From Codonopsis lanceolata (Eukaryota > Streptophyta > Magnoliopsida > Asterales > Campanulaceae): a DNA stretch of 64,000 nucleotides. Numbering within the stretch: position 1 is the stretch's first letter; each line of letters starts with the position of its first letter. The notes under the pieces are model-generated. The model was not told the origin of the DNA. It ran no database searches and saw only the letters and a list, made by a program, of their open reading frames with translations. Positions 22,175 to 34,508 of this stretch are shown in pieces. Location: the NCBI GenBank assembly GCA_013146195.2, contig CM028379.1:85719661-85783660 (forward strand), in the 5' to 3' direction. Position numbers and translations under genes: made by a program.

Positions 22175-23755
22175 ATGGCTACACCTAGCCATACAGCTTT
22201 GGAGATGGATATATATGAGAACGCGCTGGATTTCTGGATTCTTTCCTTACGGGAAGAGGAACGAGAGTGGTTCGAGCATATTTATGGCTATCGATGCCTC
22301 TTGTCATGGCGAACCCTGCGGATAAACTGGGACATGCTAAAGGCAACGTCTAGGTTCTGGTCAGTGCAGAGTCATCTTTTCAATTTCTGCCTAAATGAAC
22401 TGTGTCCCACTTTTGAAGTCTTTTGTGCTATAGTGGGGATGACGGCCATCGGTCCTATTGTCGTGCCTTCTGCGCGGAGGCGCCCTTTTATGGCGATACA
22501 ATAGTTATTTGGCTCGACCCGTGCTGCTACTATGGGTTTTTATAACAATTTAATTTTAATTTGACCATTCTCCCTGCTGCCTATACTGAATATAAGGAAG
22601 ACCCAGTCTATCAGCGACATCGGCTGGCTGCCTTTTTTCTTTGTGTTGTGGGAAGGTACCTCCTGGTGGGCCAACCCGGATTCATAGATGTGTGGGGTGT
22701 CGACCTGGTGCTGCAGGCTCGGGATCGTCGGGTAAATATCATCCCGGTTATTTTGGCTAAGACTCTGTTTGGCCAGGACGCATTCTCGTCTGGCGACGAA
22801 GTGTTTCCTTCTGGCAGCCCCCTTTTGATTCATATGTGGCTGGAGGAGCACTTCAATTGGGTGATGACCCCGGAGCTGGTGGGAGGAAAGTACAATCCCG
22901 GGCGCTATGGCTCTCGCGGCCATTATCGCCATGATATGCTTACGGAGATTGAATGGATAGAGTACTTTCTTCGTATCGGCTCCATGGAGATCATTTGGGT
23001 GGTCAGCCACTGGCGGATCCGCAGCTTTTTCCTGTTTACCGGAGCTTACGCCTAGGTCATCTTGCCTGGTCTTGAGCAGACCACTTTCTATTTGGTGTAT
23101 CGAGTCCTTCGCAAATTTGGCAGAGAACATATTCTTCTAGTCGTGAACCGTCCTCTTGATTGAAGAGTTGAACATGGAGAGGGCAGTGGGCGAGCTTATT
23201 CGGGATATATGGGAGATCGATTTTCCCCTGCGAGCCTCGGCTTATGCCTTTTCTGAATATATGTTCTTATCCCACGAGTATCTATCATGGGTGCTGGTGG
23301 CTGCTGAGGGACACTCCCGTATCATTAGGCATGTGCTGAGCTGGATCCTCTCGAGACGGGTGACTAGTGGCATAGACACCCGGTTGATGGAGATTGGCGA
23401 GGATCTGGAAAGCTTGAGGCTGGTGGTTCCTCAGGCTTTGCAGGAGGAATTTTGGCGAGTGCATGGCCTGGGTTCACGGATGGCCCATGATCCTAACGAG
23501 GCGGGACCCAGTAACGCGACTCCAAGATTGAGCAACGTGAATCGACGGGGTGATCCCCGGCAGGCAGATGAAGCTGGCCCTACTCAGACTGGCAGACGAA
23601 GCAATGCACATAGAGGTGATGGTACTGGCCCAAGTCGTTCCATTATCCAGGACAATGGTGATGCTGATGATGAAGAGGAGGATACCTCTGGAGGTTCTCA
23701 CGCTGGTGAGACTGGGCCTCTTATGCGCCTCGTAGAAGTATTTGGTCGCGGCTAG
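22175..23755 (+). pseudogene. Antisense ORF 2 of the Tat element: DUF7745-like protein, broken
   Basis: Starts at ATG 22175 (MATPSHTALEMDIYENALDF). The order WFEHIYGYRCLLSW, FWSVQSHLFNFCLNELCPTFE, then after a TAG at 22501 YQRHRLAAFFLCVVGRYLL, IIPVILAKTLFG and LIHMWLEEHFNW resembles the DUF7745-type proteins found beside plant Tat/Ogre retrotransposons. A further stop (TAG 23053) is followed by VILPGLEQTTFYLVYRVLRKFGR, then a TGA and a frame change before the low-complexity C-terminus (ends FGRG, TAG at 23753). At least three lesions make it non-functional. Function of the family is unknown. It lies downstream of ORF 1 on the same strand, with its own TATA box. Confidence 0.65.
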
Positions 23756-24272
<517 letters not shown>

Positions 24273-24339
24273 TTGTTTGCTCTAACTTTTGCCTAGACCG
24301 CCCTTTCGGGTTTTCAATCTAGCGAGCTGGAGAGGGATG

Positions 24340-25270
24340 CAGTAACCAAAGTACCTCTTGAGTTTGTCGAGGTTGAAGGGATGAATGAGGTCTTCCCCGC
24401 CTTGGTTGGTGAGGAGCACCGCACCTCCTGACCGGATCTGTTTGACGATGTATGGTCTCATCCAAGGAGATTTCCATTTTCCCCTGGTGTCGACATAACT
24501 AGGGGGTTTCTCATGAAGTACCAGGTCTTCGACTTGGATATCAGTATATCACGACCCTTGACTTTTTTGTTGAATGCCCGAGCTATTCTTTTTTTATATG
24601 CCCGAGTATGTTATAGGGCTAGCAGTCGTCGTTCGTCTAACAGGGCTAATTCTTTGTGGCGTTGTTTGACCTAGTCGATCTCAGCTACGTCTGATTCCAT
24701 CATAACTTTAATGATGGGATCTCTATTTCAATGGGCAACACGACCTCCATGCCATAAGTTAGAGAGTAAGGGGTAGCCCTGCTACGATAGCCCAGCAGGC
24801 TAGTGGCAATTTCTCTGGCCAGTCTCTTCCTGTATCAGCGATCTTTCTGATGATATTTTCTAGTGTTTTATTGGTTGCTTCAACGACACCATTTGCTTAT
24901 GGTCGGTATGGGGACGACTTATGCCTTTGGATTTTGAATTCATTGAGTAGACGGTTTACGTCCCCTTCGAAGTGTGTGTTGTTATCGGAAATGATTTCGA
25001 AAGGTACCCCGTATCTGTATATAATGTTGGTCCTGATGAAGTCAGACATCTTTCTGGCATTCAATATTTTGTAGGAAAAGGCTTCTACCCACTTTGTGAA
25101 ATAGTCAATAGCTACCAAGACGTATTCGTGGTCGTTGGATCCTTTTGGGTGAATTTGACCCATGACGTCAATTCCCTATGTTGAGAAGCGGTCAGTTGTA
25201 TAATATATGCGGGGCACGTCTTTGTAGATTTTGCTGACGTTGGCATTTGTCGCAAGGACGCACCCACCAA
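24340..25270 (-). pseudogene. Integrase catalytic core of the Tat element
   Basis: On the minus strand the CDKCQ end of the zinc finger (about 25240) is followed by the rve core. It has AIDYFTKWVEAFSYK (first Asp at about 25105), MSDFIRTNIIYRYGVPFEI, ISDNNTHFEGDVN (second Asp, DN instead of the usual DNG), and after stops the EATNKT region with the third acidic residue. The C-terminal region decays near 24340. A stop at about 25190 and others later break it. The preceding zinc-finger half lies beyond the insert, at 26580-26870. Confidence 0.85.
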
Positions 25271-25274
25271 ATAC

Positions 25275-26575
25275 TACGGTTTAATTTGATCGATGTATTT
25301 TATACGCCGATTTTATATGCTTCAGAACTTGAATTAGGCTATTTCATGAGTCTTTTGAGTACTAATATATGTTTTTGGTGAGTTTTGTAAGTTTCAGATT
25401 GTTCGTGAAAATACGCGAAACTCGTGGTTGTAAGTGCAAATTACAAAGAAAGAAAAATTGAAGAAAATAAAGTCACCGGACACCTTGCGGACGCAGTGCC
25501 TCGCACTGCGACCGCAAGGTAGGCGATATCGGTCCCTCGAAGCCGCAATCGAAGAGCCAAGAAGCACACACTTTGGAGACCTTGCGGACGCAAGGTATCC
25601 AACACTGCGACCGCATAGGTGGCGTAATGCGCGAAATTCGGGTTTTCACACAGTTATTCGATTCAATCACAACTCCCAAGTATATATAGAAGTCAGATGC
25701 CGAGCCTAAGCATAAGGAGGACGGCTGGAAGCTCTCTTTACATAGATTTTAGGTAGTTTTAGATTGTATAACATAATTAGGTTTTGTAATTTCAAGTATT
25801 GAAGATCAAATCATGTCTTCCATCATCTTCATGTGCTGTTCATCGTCTATGATGAACTAAATCATCCCTAATCTAGGAGGTGGGAGGTAACTTGTATCGA
25901 ATTTATGTTTTGATTCTCATATATATGTCTATTCAATGCTTGTTGATTGTGTTGTTTATCAATCCCTCTATTATTTCGCTTTGAACAAATGAATGTAATC
26001 GCAAATAATAAAGGCTTAGAGGTGCGGATACCTGCATGACCAAGTGCATATGTCGTAATCGGCTCACCAACACAATAAATTGGACCTATCGAAGCACGAG
26101 AGTGATAAGTTAGGACCGGTTCTTACATGATCTAGGTGACAGATAGATCATAAATCTAGGTGACAGACTAGATTACGTTCTGTGCTTAGGATATGGAATG
26201 GGTGAATTTTGCGGGAGGGAGGCGAACCAATTGTTCAACAGACCATATCTATTTTTAGTGAACGAACCCAAGACATTGAATGACATTATTATGAATTGAA
26301 CATAAAGGAGATATAAGTGAAACCCAGAATCCTAGATTTCCACTCACCATAAGATCTTCATATCTGTTATTACTGTCTGATTAGTTAACATCTATAACTA
26401 GTAAATTAGAGTAGAATTAAACATAAAAAAAAACCCCCTTAGGTTAATAATTTGCTATCTATAAACCACACTGTTCGTGATCACTTGTCTCTGTGGGTTC
26501 GACCCTTGCTTCCGAGTCTATTCTATAATAGTCTTGTACACTTGCAAGGAAATAGATAAAATAAAACATCGATCA
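25275..26575 (+). mobile_element. Probable solo LTR (Athila-like Ty3/gypsy) inside integrase
   Basis: The integrase zinc finger is cut between GYYWST (right side) and VRPCDKCQ (left side). The inserted 1.3 kb has LTR traits: CG-rich hairpins, a TATA-like gtatatatag at 25679-25690, and a right end with ctgtgggttcgacccttgcttcc and cttgtacacttgcaagg. That right end resembles the 3' end of Athila-type LTRs. The right border is probably ...catcgatca/gtact. The left border near ..atact/acgg is unclear, and a clean TSD is not proven. No internal region or second LTR is present. Confidence 0.55.
25482..25520. repeat. Near-perfect hairpin in the solo LTR
   Basis: Arms accttgcggacgcagtgc (25482-25499) and gcactgcgaccgcaaggt (25503-25520) pair with one mismatch around a 3-base loop. 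A decayed second copy lies at 25578-25620. Confidence 0.9.
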
Positions 26576-26579
26576 GTAC

Positions 26580-26870
26580 TCCAATAGTACCCTTGTCTGA
26601 TTATTTTCTTTGACATCATATGCCCATTCATGTGTAGCCCACAAGTACCACCGTGCAGCTGGTCCATGACTTGTTCGGCTTTAACCTGATCGATGCATAA
26701 TAGGTTTAGACCTTGGTAATGCCTTTTGTATAAATTGACTCTGCTAATCACAAATTGCGATGCCCATCTCCGCATAGAGATTTTCCCTCTTTTGTCTAAG
26801 TTGGGTGGATAGACCCCTTTCTGAAGCAAATTCATGATGTCTAAGTACCAGGACTCATCATCCTCCTTAG
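26580..26870 (-). pseudogene. Integrase N-terminal zinc-finger half of the Tat element
   Basis: Minus-strand frame KAEQVMDQLHGGTCGLHMNGH then MMSKKIIRQGYYWST gives the two His of the HHCC integrase finger and the GYYW signature. The matching CC part (CDKCQ) is at about 25240, across the inserted LTR. Upstream, YLRYDG-type linker residues are not preserved. Confidence 0.8.
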
Positions 26871-26899
26871 GAGTGGCATCGATCCTGAAGCAATAGGCA

Positions 26900-27415
26900 G
26901 AAGTGGTCCTTTTCCGACTATAAATGGTTGGGCGTTGATTTTTGTGGGTATTTGGACCAATGAGGCTAGAGTGGCCAAGGCATCAGCGAATTGATTTCTA
27001 TCTGCGGTAGGTAATGGAACGAGATATTAACAAATTCTTTGGCTAGGGCTATCAGTTTGGCATAATATAGTTGTAGCTAGGGATTCTGGGTTTTCCATTT
27101 CCCTTCAACCTGATTTATGATTAAAGCAGAGTCACCGTAGACCTCCAAGTCTTTGGCTCCTTTTTGGAGAGCCTCTTCTAGACCGGAAATACAGGCCTCA
27201 TATTCAACAGTGTTGTTTGAGCATTCGAACTCCAATCTTATGGCCAGTGGAGTATGGGAGTCTGCTGGATCGATTAGCAGGATTCCTATGTTGAAGCCTC
27301 TTTTGTTGCTGCTCCATCAAAGAACATTTGCCATTTGTTGTCATAATCGGTGATTTCTAAGACACCTTCGTCTAGGAAACTGGGCTCAGATGCATCTTCT
27401 GCTTCTAGAGGCAGA
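26900..27415 (-). pseudogene. Second (aRH-type) RNase H of the Tat element
   Basis: Minus-strand residues QMFFDGAATKE (first Asp, about 27330), GILLIDPADSHTPLAIRLEF, NNTVEYEACISGLEEALQKG (Glu, about 27200), and YGDSALIINQVEGKW (second Asp, about 27130) match the plant aRH that Tat elements gained beside the normal gypsy RNase H. A frame change interrupts it near 27285. It lies just downstream of the gypsy RNase H, as expected for the lineage. Confidence 0.8.
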
Positions 27416-27419
27416 TCAG

Positions 27420-28747
27420 CTAAATGGTCCGGATCACGCTGCCTTTGATGGATTTGAGCGTGACGTATGTGATGTCATATTCATTGAGCAGAAACGACCA
27501 TTTGGCTAATCGGCTGGAAAATGATGGCTTGCCGAAGATATATTTCATAGGATCCATCCTAGAGATGAGCTTGATGGATCGAGCTTGCAAATAAGTGTTG
27601 AGCCTCTGCGTCGCCCAGACTAGACTAGTGCAGCTTTTCTCTAAGGCTGAGTAGTTGAGATCGTTTCCTTGTAACTTCCTACTTATGAAGTAGATGCCAT
27701 TTTCGATATAGGAGTTTTCTTTTTCTTGGGCAAGCATAGCCCCAACTGTTGTGTCTGTGACGGTTAAGTATAGAAGGAGAGGTTTATGTGTGTGGGGAGG
27801 GGCTAGCACTGGTGGGTTGGCAAGATATTTTTTGAATTTGTCGAAGGCTAGCTGGTATTTTTCGTTCCAGAATCGGTCAATGTCTTTCTTTAGGAGCTTG
27901 AATAAGGGCTCACACATGGAGGTCAGCTGTCTGATGAAACAACTGATATATTGCAAACGACCTAGGAAGCCCTTGACTTCTGTTGGAGTTTTCGGCTGTG
28001 GCATGTTTATGATGGCTTTGATTTTGGCTGGTTCTATTTCGATGCCTTGCTCGATGCCAAGGAAGCCCAGGACTTTGCCTTTGGTAACCCCGAATGTGCA
28101 TTTGGTCGGGTTGAGCTTTATTTGGTGCTTTCTTAACCTTTCGAAGAATTTTCGAAGGTCTCTAATATGGGCACCGTCTCTGTCGTCGGAATACACAATC
28201 ATGTCGTCCACGTACACCTCGACTTCTTTATGTATTATATCGTGGAAGAGGGTGGTGGCAGCTCTTTGATATGTAGCCCCAGCATTCTTCAACCCGAATG
28301 GCATGACAGTGTAGCAGTAAGTTCCCCATGGGGTGGTGAATGAAGTTTTTTCTTGGTCTTTTGCTGCCATTTTGATTTGGTTGAAGCCCAGCATGCCGTC
28401 TACAAAGGATCTTATTTTATGAGAGGCCACGCGTCTACCACAATGTCGATGTTGGGTAGAGGGAAGTCGTCTTTGGGGGATGCCTTGTTAAGGTCGCAGA
28501 AGTCCACACAGATCCGTACCTTTCCATAGGGTTTCGGAACGGTCACTATGTTTGACAGCAAGATCGGGTATTCAACTACCCGAATGAATTTGATGTGCAG
28601 TTGTTTCACGATTTCTTTTTTTACTTGCAGTGACCATTCCGGCTTGATTCTACAAAGTTTCTGCTTGACTGATCTAGCATCAGGATATTTGGGAATCTGG
28701 TGCTCTACAATGGCTGGATCCAACCCAGGCATGTCTTTGTAGGACAT
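27420..28747 (-). pseudogene. Reverse transcriptase and gypsy RNase H of the Tat element
   Basis: Two overlapping minus-strand frames. 28747-28412 holds SYKDMPGLDPAIVEHQIP, EWSLQVKKEIVKQL, and KVRICVDFCDLNKASPKDDF. After a frame change near 28420, 28430-27420 holds SFTTPWGTYCYTVMPFGLKN, the catalytic VEVYVDDMIVYS (28188-28217), GVTKGKVLGFL, VKGFLGRLQYIS and the connection domain. The RNase H follows (PLLLYLTVTDTTVGAMLAQE, GIYFISRKLQG, YSALEKSC). The YVDDM box is intact. Stops at both ends separate it from linker and aRH. One frameshift is the main lesion, so this is the best-preserved pol part. Confidence 0.92.
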
Positions 28748-28809
28748 ACGAAGACGTCTACGAATTCTTTGAGGAGGTCGATCAGTGCTGCCCTTCCTGA
28801 ACCTTGCAG

Positions 28810-29272
28810 CTAGCTGCCGATTTTGACTTCTCTGATTTCATTGTTCAACCCCATATTGATATTTGAAAAGTCTTCATCTGATGCTGCTGATTGGTGCTTT
28901 TCTTGGTGCTTGACTGACTTGGCGAGCTCAAGCAAGTAACTTTTATCTTTTGAGTCCATTTCGTTAAACGACTCATTATTAATGCTAATTAGTTCGTCTT
29001 TTAATGAAGGTGCAACTAAGGAATACATGAATACATCTAGATTATCATTACTAAGAACAAACTGTATAGGGTTGGTTACATTATTAAGGCCTTGGGGTTT
29101 GAGGTCCTCAATATCAGGGAGCGAATCGGTAGATGACCAATCCGTAAGGCTAAAGGAAGGAGGGGGAAGAGTGTATCCAAAACGGTCCACCAGGTCTGCG
29201 GTCGTTAAGAGTGGGCCGGTCGTAGTATACCAATTTTGCAGAGGGTTGTCAGCAATAGACTCGAATTCGGCT
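28810..29272 (-). pseudogene. Protease-RT linker, downstream half
   Basis: Acidic, non-catalytic linker (LTDWSSTDSLPDIEDLKP, NDNLDVFMYSLVAPSLKDEL) typical of long Tat polyproteins. It is separated from its upstream half (32957-33121) by the solo LTR 29278-32951. The TSD gggag marks both junctions. Confidence 0.7.
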
Positions 29273-29277
29273 GGGAG

Positions 29278-32200
29278 TGTAAAACCCTAAAATGTTGCTC
29301 GCATGTGTTATGCATGGATTCATATATTTATAATCATCATAATATGTTCATTTAGCTCACGATATGTTTAGAGTCAATAGCATGATCGTTGACGCCGTTT
29401 GAGATGCATGTATGCACTTTTTCTTTCGCGAGATGCTTTGAATCTCGGGTTTATGATTTATGTTGTTATCACTGGATAATTCCTAGAAGGCATCTATAAT
29501 ATCATTAACATGCCTTTGATGTTGGCTAGATGCTAGTTGCATCGCGGTTTGGTTGCTAGTTTGATTCTAGCGAAAACCCTTTTCGCTTTGACTTTTCTGG
29601 CCGTCGTCGGCGAGTTCCTCGAAGTTCCGGGCCATGTTTTGATGAGGTTTGAGACTTGATTCCTTTGGTTATAGATTGGAGGTTATTAAGGTTGGTTTGT
29701 AGACCATTTTGGCTTGAAGGACTCGAGAATGCACGCGGGAGAGTCCGGATCGAAAGCAGCGAAAAAGGCCGGGAATGAGAAAGCTGGAGGATGCGCCGCA
29801 TCCCCCACTAGTGATGCGACCGCAAGGTAAGTGTTTCAATTACGGATTTTTAATCCCTCTTCTTTCTCGTCGAAAATTTAACCCATTAAACCTATTCTAA
29901 ACCTATCCTAAACTCACTTACTTAGCCTAATCTTGATCCTAATCATCTATTAAGAGATTTAGGGGTAATTAGTGACTTGATCAGAGGATTTAATCCCCAT
30001 ATAAAACCCAAAAACCGCTTCTCTCTCTCTATTGTTCGGCCAGATGCAATTCGACTTCCCCTTTTCTCTTCTCATGCGAGCACTTCAACCCAACCAAAGA
30101 GGAAGCTTGAGAAGGTGATTTCTAGGGAGATTGAAGGGCTTGAGCTTGAAGCCATAGCTGGTCTTCATCTTCCCATTCTACCTACAAGTTTGAAGAAAGA
30201 GTTGAGGAGAAGACAATCTCCAAGAATCCGAAAATTGCAGCTTGTAGTGGCTGAGTTTTGTAAGTTCCTACCTTTCTTCTTCTTCTTTTTAGGCTCCATT
30301 GACCCTAGGAAACAACCAATTGTGCTATTTGAGGTCAATGGAAGCCATGGTTAGGTTTATAGAAGATGTATGAACCCTAGGATTTCAATTTCATGATAGA
30401 ACTTGATTGGCCTATGTGAGACCATGATTATGTGAAATTCATGTTCTAACTAGCCTATTGAACTTGATTATGTTGATTGTTCATGTGGATTGATGTTGGT
30501 TTGGTTGAGATACTTGGAGGGTGCCTTGCCCTAATTTTGTTTTAGCTTGCAAATGGATGATGTGAGCTTGATTAATATGTTTTATATGCTTAATAGAGTA
30601 TATTAAACTTTGCTACATGAATTGATTATGTGTATTGAGCTTGAATGACAAAGATGCTTGAAGGGATTTTCCCCAAATTGTGTTTCGGCTTGTTAAACAT
30701 GATTGTAAGCCTAGTTATTGAATTACACATGTTTAAGAGATTATATTAAACCATGTTGTAAATTTTAATCATGACTTGAAGGTTATGATTGGTATGATGA
30801 CTTAGATGAAATTATGCACAAGATGATTAATTTGTTCTAAGTTGCTTTGTTAAGTAATTTGTTGGGTTTATTTGAGTATATTGAACATTGGGATTATGGT
30901 TTCGGGCGATAGTTATGAATATAGGGGGATGATGAAGCCTAAGCTTCTATTCCTTGAATTTTCTGAAAACTTAGATTGAACTCAACGGAGTTAACCCTTG
31001 GGTTAGTATGAATCCTAGGAACTATAATATTAAGTCCTACGGAATTTTGGGTAGAATTCATGGAGGTCGAGCCTCCAAGAAGTTTAAGGTGTGTGAAGCA
31101 CACTTGATTATGAGAACTTATATGATTCTCGGTTGTGATGTTTATGCTAGTTGTGGATGAGTTGCATGACTAGTTTGATAGTAGAGTGTTTACCTACTTG
31201 TTTTGAGCATATGAGTATATATTACTTGTGCTTGGGTTTTGAGTCCAGCTGGAGTCGGTTTGGTTGAGTTTTGGTGGGACGATACATTGTCTTCACGAAT
31301 TGTGAGATTCGTGATCGCGATGGATCGCCGTGCCGGGTTTGCACACACCCCTCCATCGATGGCCACGGTGGGGAAGTAGTTTATCTTAGTTGTAGTAATA
31401 CACATGACTTTGATAACTATGGAACTCGAGCGGAGATCGTCTCGGGACGCCGATATCTACGAGAGGGATATCGAGGGCACATAAAGGTTTTGCACGTGTT
31501 TTTGCGGGAGAGCGACACGCGCGGAGGAATTTGGGTAATGGTATCATATCCCTTATACATGAATTGTTTCACAAGTGCTTAAGTGAATAACGTGCTTGGT
31601 GAATTGGATATGATATGATGTTTGTTTTGGTTTCTTACATGTTATACTTAATAGATAACATATTGATTAATGTTGTTAAGCATATATGCTATCACATGAA
31701 TATTATTGGAATGTGGTTTTATGCCAAAGGTATAAATCATTACTGTTAAAGTTTGTATGCCTTGACATGAATATTATGGGAAGACTATGTTATAATAATA
31801 ACATAAATTACTGTTGTTAAGCTAATATGCTTTATCATGAATATCATTCGGATATGGCACTATGTTAAAAGCAGGAATTATTGTTGTTAAGTTTATATAC
31901 CTTGACATGTAAGTCATTGGAAGGTTATGTTATACCGATAACATGAGTTATGATCGTTGAGCATAAAATGCCTTGATATGGATTTTAGGGAGATGTTATA
32001 CTATAATGATAACATGGTTATTTAATGTTGAGCATGGATGCCATAGCATGACTTTATATAAGGTTATTTCATGACGATAGCATGATGTGATTTATGATTG
32101 AGCATTATGCCATGATAGGAAGTTATGGTTAGTAACTTACTAAGTCTTTGTGACTTACTTTTATTTGTTGGTTGTTTTCCCTAGATCCGAGCCGAGCGTG

Positions 32201-32951
32201 CGGATCCAAGTAAATCAGAAGATTGCGTTGACAAAGATTCTTTTGGCAAGGTTGCTACTTAGATGTTTGTTTTGTTTTTGGTGAGGTCGTTGGGAAGATG
32301 AAGTTATATAAACTTCATGAATTTGGGTAGCAAACCTGTATGTGTTTGTAATGTTGTAATTATGTTGTTAGCTTATTATTTTGGTAGCCGACCAGTAGAA
32401 GTCGTGCTAGATGTATATTGGTAGTTATACTCCCATATATTTTGTTATTGTTAGTACTATAATTATTGGTACTTATGTTGTTGGTAGCCGACGGGTTTAG
32501 TCGCTTGGTTTATTGGTGAAAAATGTTTAGCATGCTACATTGCTAGTTAAAGTATTATGTTTGTTCTCCGTGTTTTTAGCCGTTGAGTTGTTAGACTAGA
32601 GTCTTAGACTTAGTTTAATGTTGGGTTCCGGCCGTAGTTTCGCCGATGACTTGGTTTATATTGTGCTTATTATTGAATTGCATAACAGGGAGTTTGTCCT
32701 ACGTGCCCAATGTTGCGGCACGCGAATCGAATTTTTGGACCGAGAGATTAATTATCTCTTTGGTTGTTTTTAGTTTGAGCTTGTTAGCTCGGGCGCCACT
32801 GTTTTATTTTATTTCGCTTCCGCATGTGTTTTGAGTTGTCGGTGTATCGCCGTTATGGCCCTACCCATTATTTGTTACTTGATTGTTGTTATTTGCTTTC
32901 CGGCGGCACGACCTTGGGATTTCGTCTTGGGATCCGGGTCGGGTCGTCACA
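29278..32951 (+). mobile_element. Tekay-like solo LTR, 3.67 kb, TSD GGGAG
   Basis: Starts TGTAAAACCCTAAAATG and ends CCGGGTCGGGTCGTCACA. gggag flanks it at 29273-29277 and 32952-32956. Its landmarks recur in order in the LTR at 59106-61418: aaacctatcctaaac, cattgaccctaggaaacaa, ttcacgaattgtgagattcgtg, gtaacttactaagtc, and the final gggtcgtcaca. A single LTR with an intact TSD and no internal region is the product of LTR-LTR recombination. Frames inside (for example 29977-30354, 31271-31582) are not convincing genes. Confidence 0.85.
31660..32120 (+). repeat. Degenerate 75-90 bp tandem repeats inside the Tekay-like LTR
   Basis: About six loose units containing gttgttaagca(t)atatgc, ..catgaatattat.gga, and gttata..ataacat recur in the same order, alternating with short AT-rich linkers. 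Confidence 0.65.
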
Positions 32952-32956
32952 GGGAG

Positions 32957-33500
32957 CTTCTCATAGCTAGTCCCTCTATCGATCATTCCCAGGAAACTGT
33001 CTTCTAGAAAGTCATCATCTAACAGGACCAGGGCATAGTCATCTTGGTCTATAGACCAGGTATTTTCAACTGTGACAGTTTTATATGCAGGGCTACGGGG
33101 CTCCAGGGTGACTTGTTCCATTTCACTGGTGGCGAGACTGACATCTTCGAAGATTTCCTAACCAGGGCGTCTCTTCCCATTCTGGTCTAACCAGGGCTTG
33201 GGAAACATGAGATAGGCATCTGTTTCTCATTTCCTTACAAAGTAACCATTTAATGTTTTTCTATATGGTTGGAGGGGAGGATCTATGTAAGGACGCTTTT
33301 CACGTTCTGCCTTACTTTTCTCACGTTTCTGTCTCATAACTGCAGCTAGCTCGGCTGGCGTGGGTTTGTATCCTAGACCAAATGGAGGGATACATTCCTT
33401 AAGTTCATCTTGGACTAGAATGACAAGTCTTTGCTGATTTCTGCCGAGACCCAGACTAGGCATATAATTCATTTTCCGAAACATGTTTAGTGGGACCATG
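32957..33500 (-). pseudogene. Protease-RT linker, upstream half
   Basis: Minus-strand frames MVPLNMFRKMNYMPSLGLGR (33499) to EREKRPYIDPP and then MEQVTLEPRSPAYKTV to FLEDSFLGMIDRGTSYEK, stopping at the solo LTR junction. The GLG-rich segment with FGLGYKPTPAEL corresponds to the glycine-patch-like spacer of Tat polyproteins. A frame change or gap lies between the two frames. Confidence 0.65.
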
Positions 33501-33571
33501 TGTCCTAAAGGTGTGGTCTTCTTTCCAGTGATGTCAGCTTCTCGCTCACATTCAATGGCGTTGACTCTGGC

Positions 33572-34279
33572 TTAGGGGATAACCTCGAAACCACTAAGGA
33601 AGATACCCGTGTCTTCGTGCTCTATTTCGAGGATTGGGATGTCCTCGCTTTTTTTGTTTTCCACGATTTTATCGGCAAGAATGATTACTATGTGGTCATC
33701 GTGGATAAATTTGACACGCTGATGTAGTGAGGAGGCTACCCCTTTTACCCCATGGATCCAAGGACATCCCAGCAATAGACTGAAAGCAACAGGAATATCC
33801 AGGACTTGGAACTCAACTGGCATAGTGAATGGCCCAATAGTCATCAGCAAAGTTACCACCCCTAGGACACATCGACTAGTGTTGTCATATGCCCTTACTG
33901 TCTACGATGAAAGAGTCAGCTCTGATATTTTTGTCCCTAGTTTGGCTAGCGTGCTTGTGGGACATACATTCAAAGATGAGCCGTTGTTTATCAGGACTCG
34001 GGGAACCCTTTTTTCCATGAACCCCAAAGTTATGTGGAGAGCATCGATGTGGCTAGTTCCTTCTCTTGGCAGATCTAGGTCGGTAAACATAATCACATTT
34101 CCAAAGTGTATGTTTCTGATCATATAAGTGAGCTCGTTTGGAGAGGTTTCGATAGGAATGACTGCATGACTTAAGGATTTGGCCAGTGTATCTCGATGGG
34201 TTTTGGAAGCACATAACAAGCCCCAGATAGATATGTTGGCTTGGGTTTTCTTCATTTGAGCTAGCAGAGTATCTTCCAT
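33572..34279 (-). pseudogene. Aspartic protease of the Tat element, active-site Asp lost
   Basis: Minus-strand frame 34279-33902 has MFTDLDLPREGTSHIDALHI, VPRVLINNGSSLNVCPTSTL. The family motif is VLIDNGS, so the catalytic Asp codon GAC has become AAC (Asn) at about 33985. A second frame, 33859-33572, continues IGPFTMPVEFQVLDIPVAF and LLGCPWIHG, the normal C-terminal half of these proteases. A small frame change separates them. Confidence 0.8.
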
Positions 34280-34508
34280 ATTTCCATCCCCAGTGTCTGT
34301 TTCTTTATCTTTGCCAGAGTGGTCACCTCTTTCTTGGTTTGGTTGGTAAGCTCGGCCAGATCTGGTAAGGTGGCTGACATCCCCACTGACCCAAGTGGCT
34401 TTTTTAGTGCTAGATGTGTTTTGGCTATCCAGGATAGTGTCTCAAGAAAGCATGTTGCAGCTAGGCTATTTTATTTTCATTTCAAACAAGAGTATAGTAC
34501 AACATTTT

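Noticed and set aside
25482..25520. Hairpin considered as microRNA precursor or terminator
   Set aside because: Arms are only 18 bp with a 3-base loop and extremely CG-rich, inside an LTR; plant miRNA precursors are longer.
29977..30354. 125-residue frame inside the 3.67-kb LTR
   Set aside because: It lies within a proven solo LTR (TSD gggag), and the related LTR at 59106-61418 does not preserve the frame.
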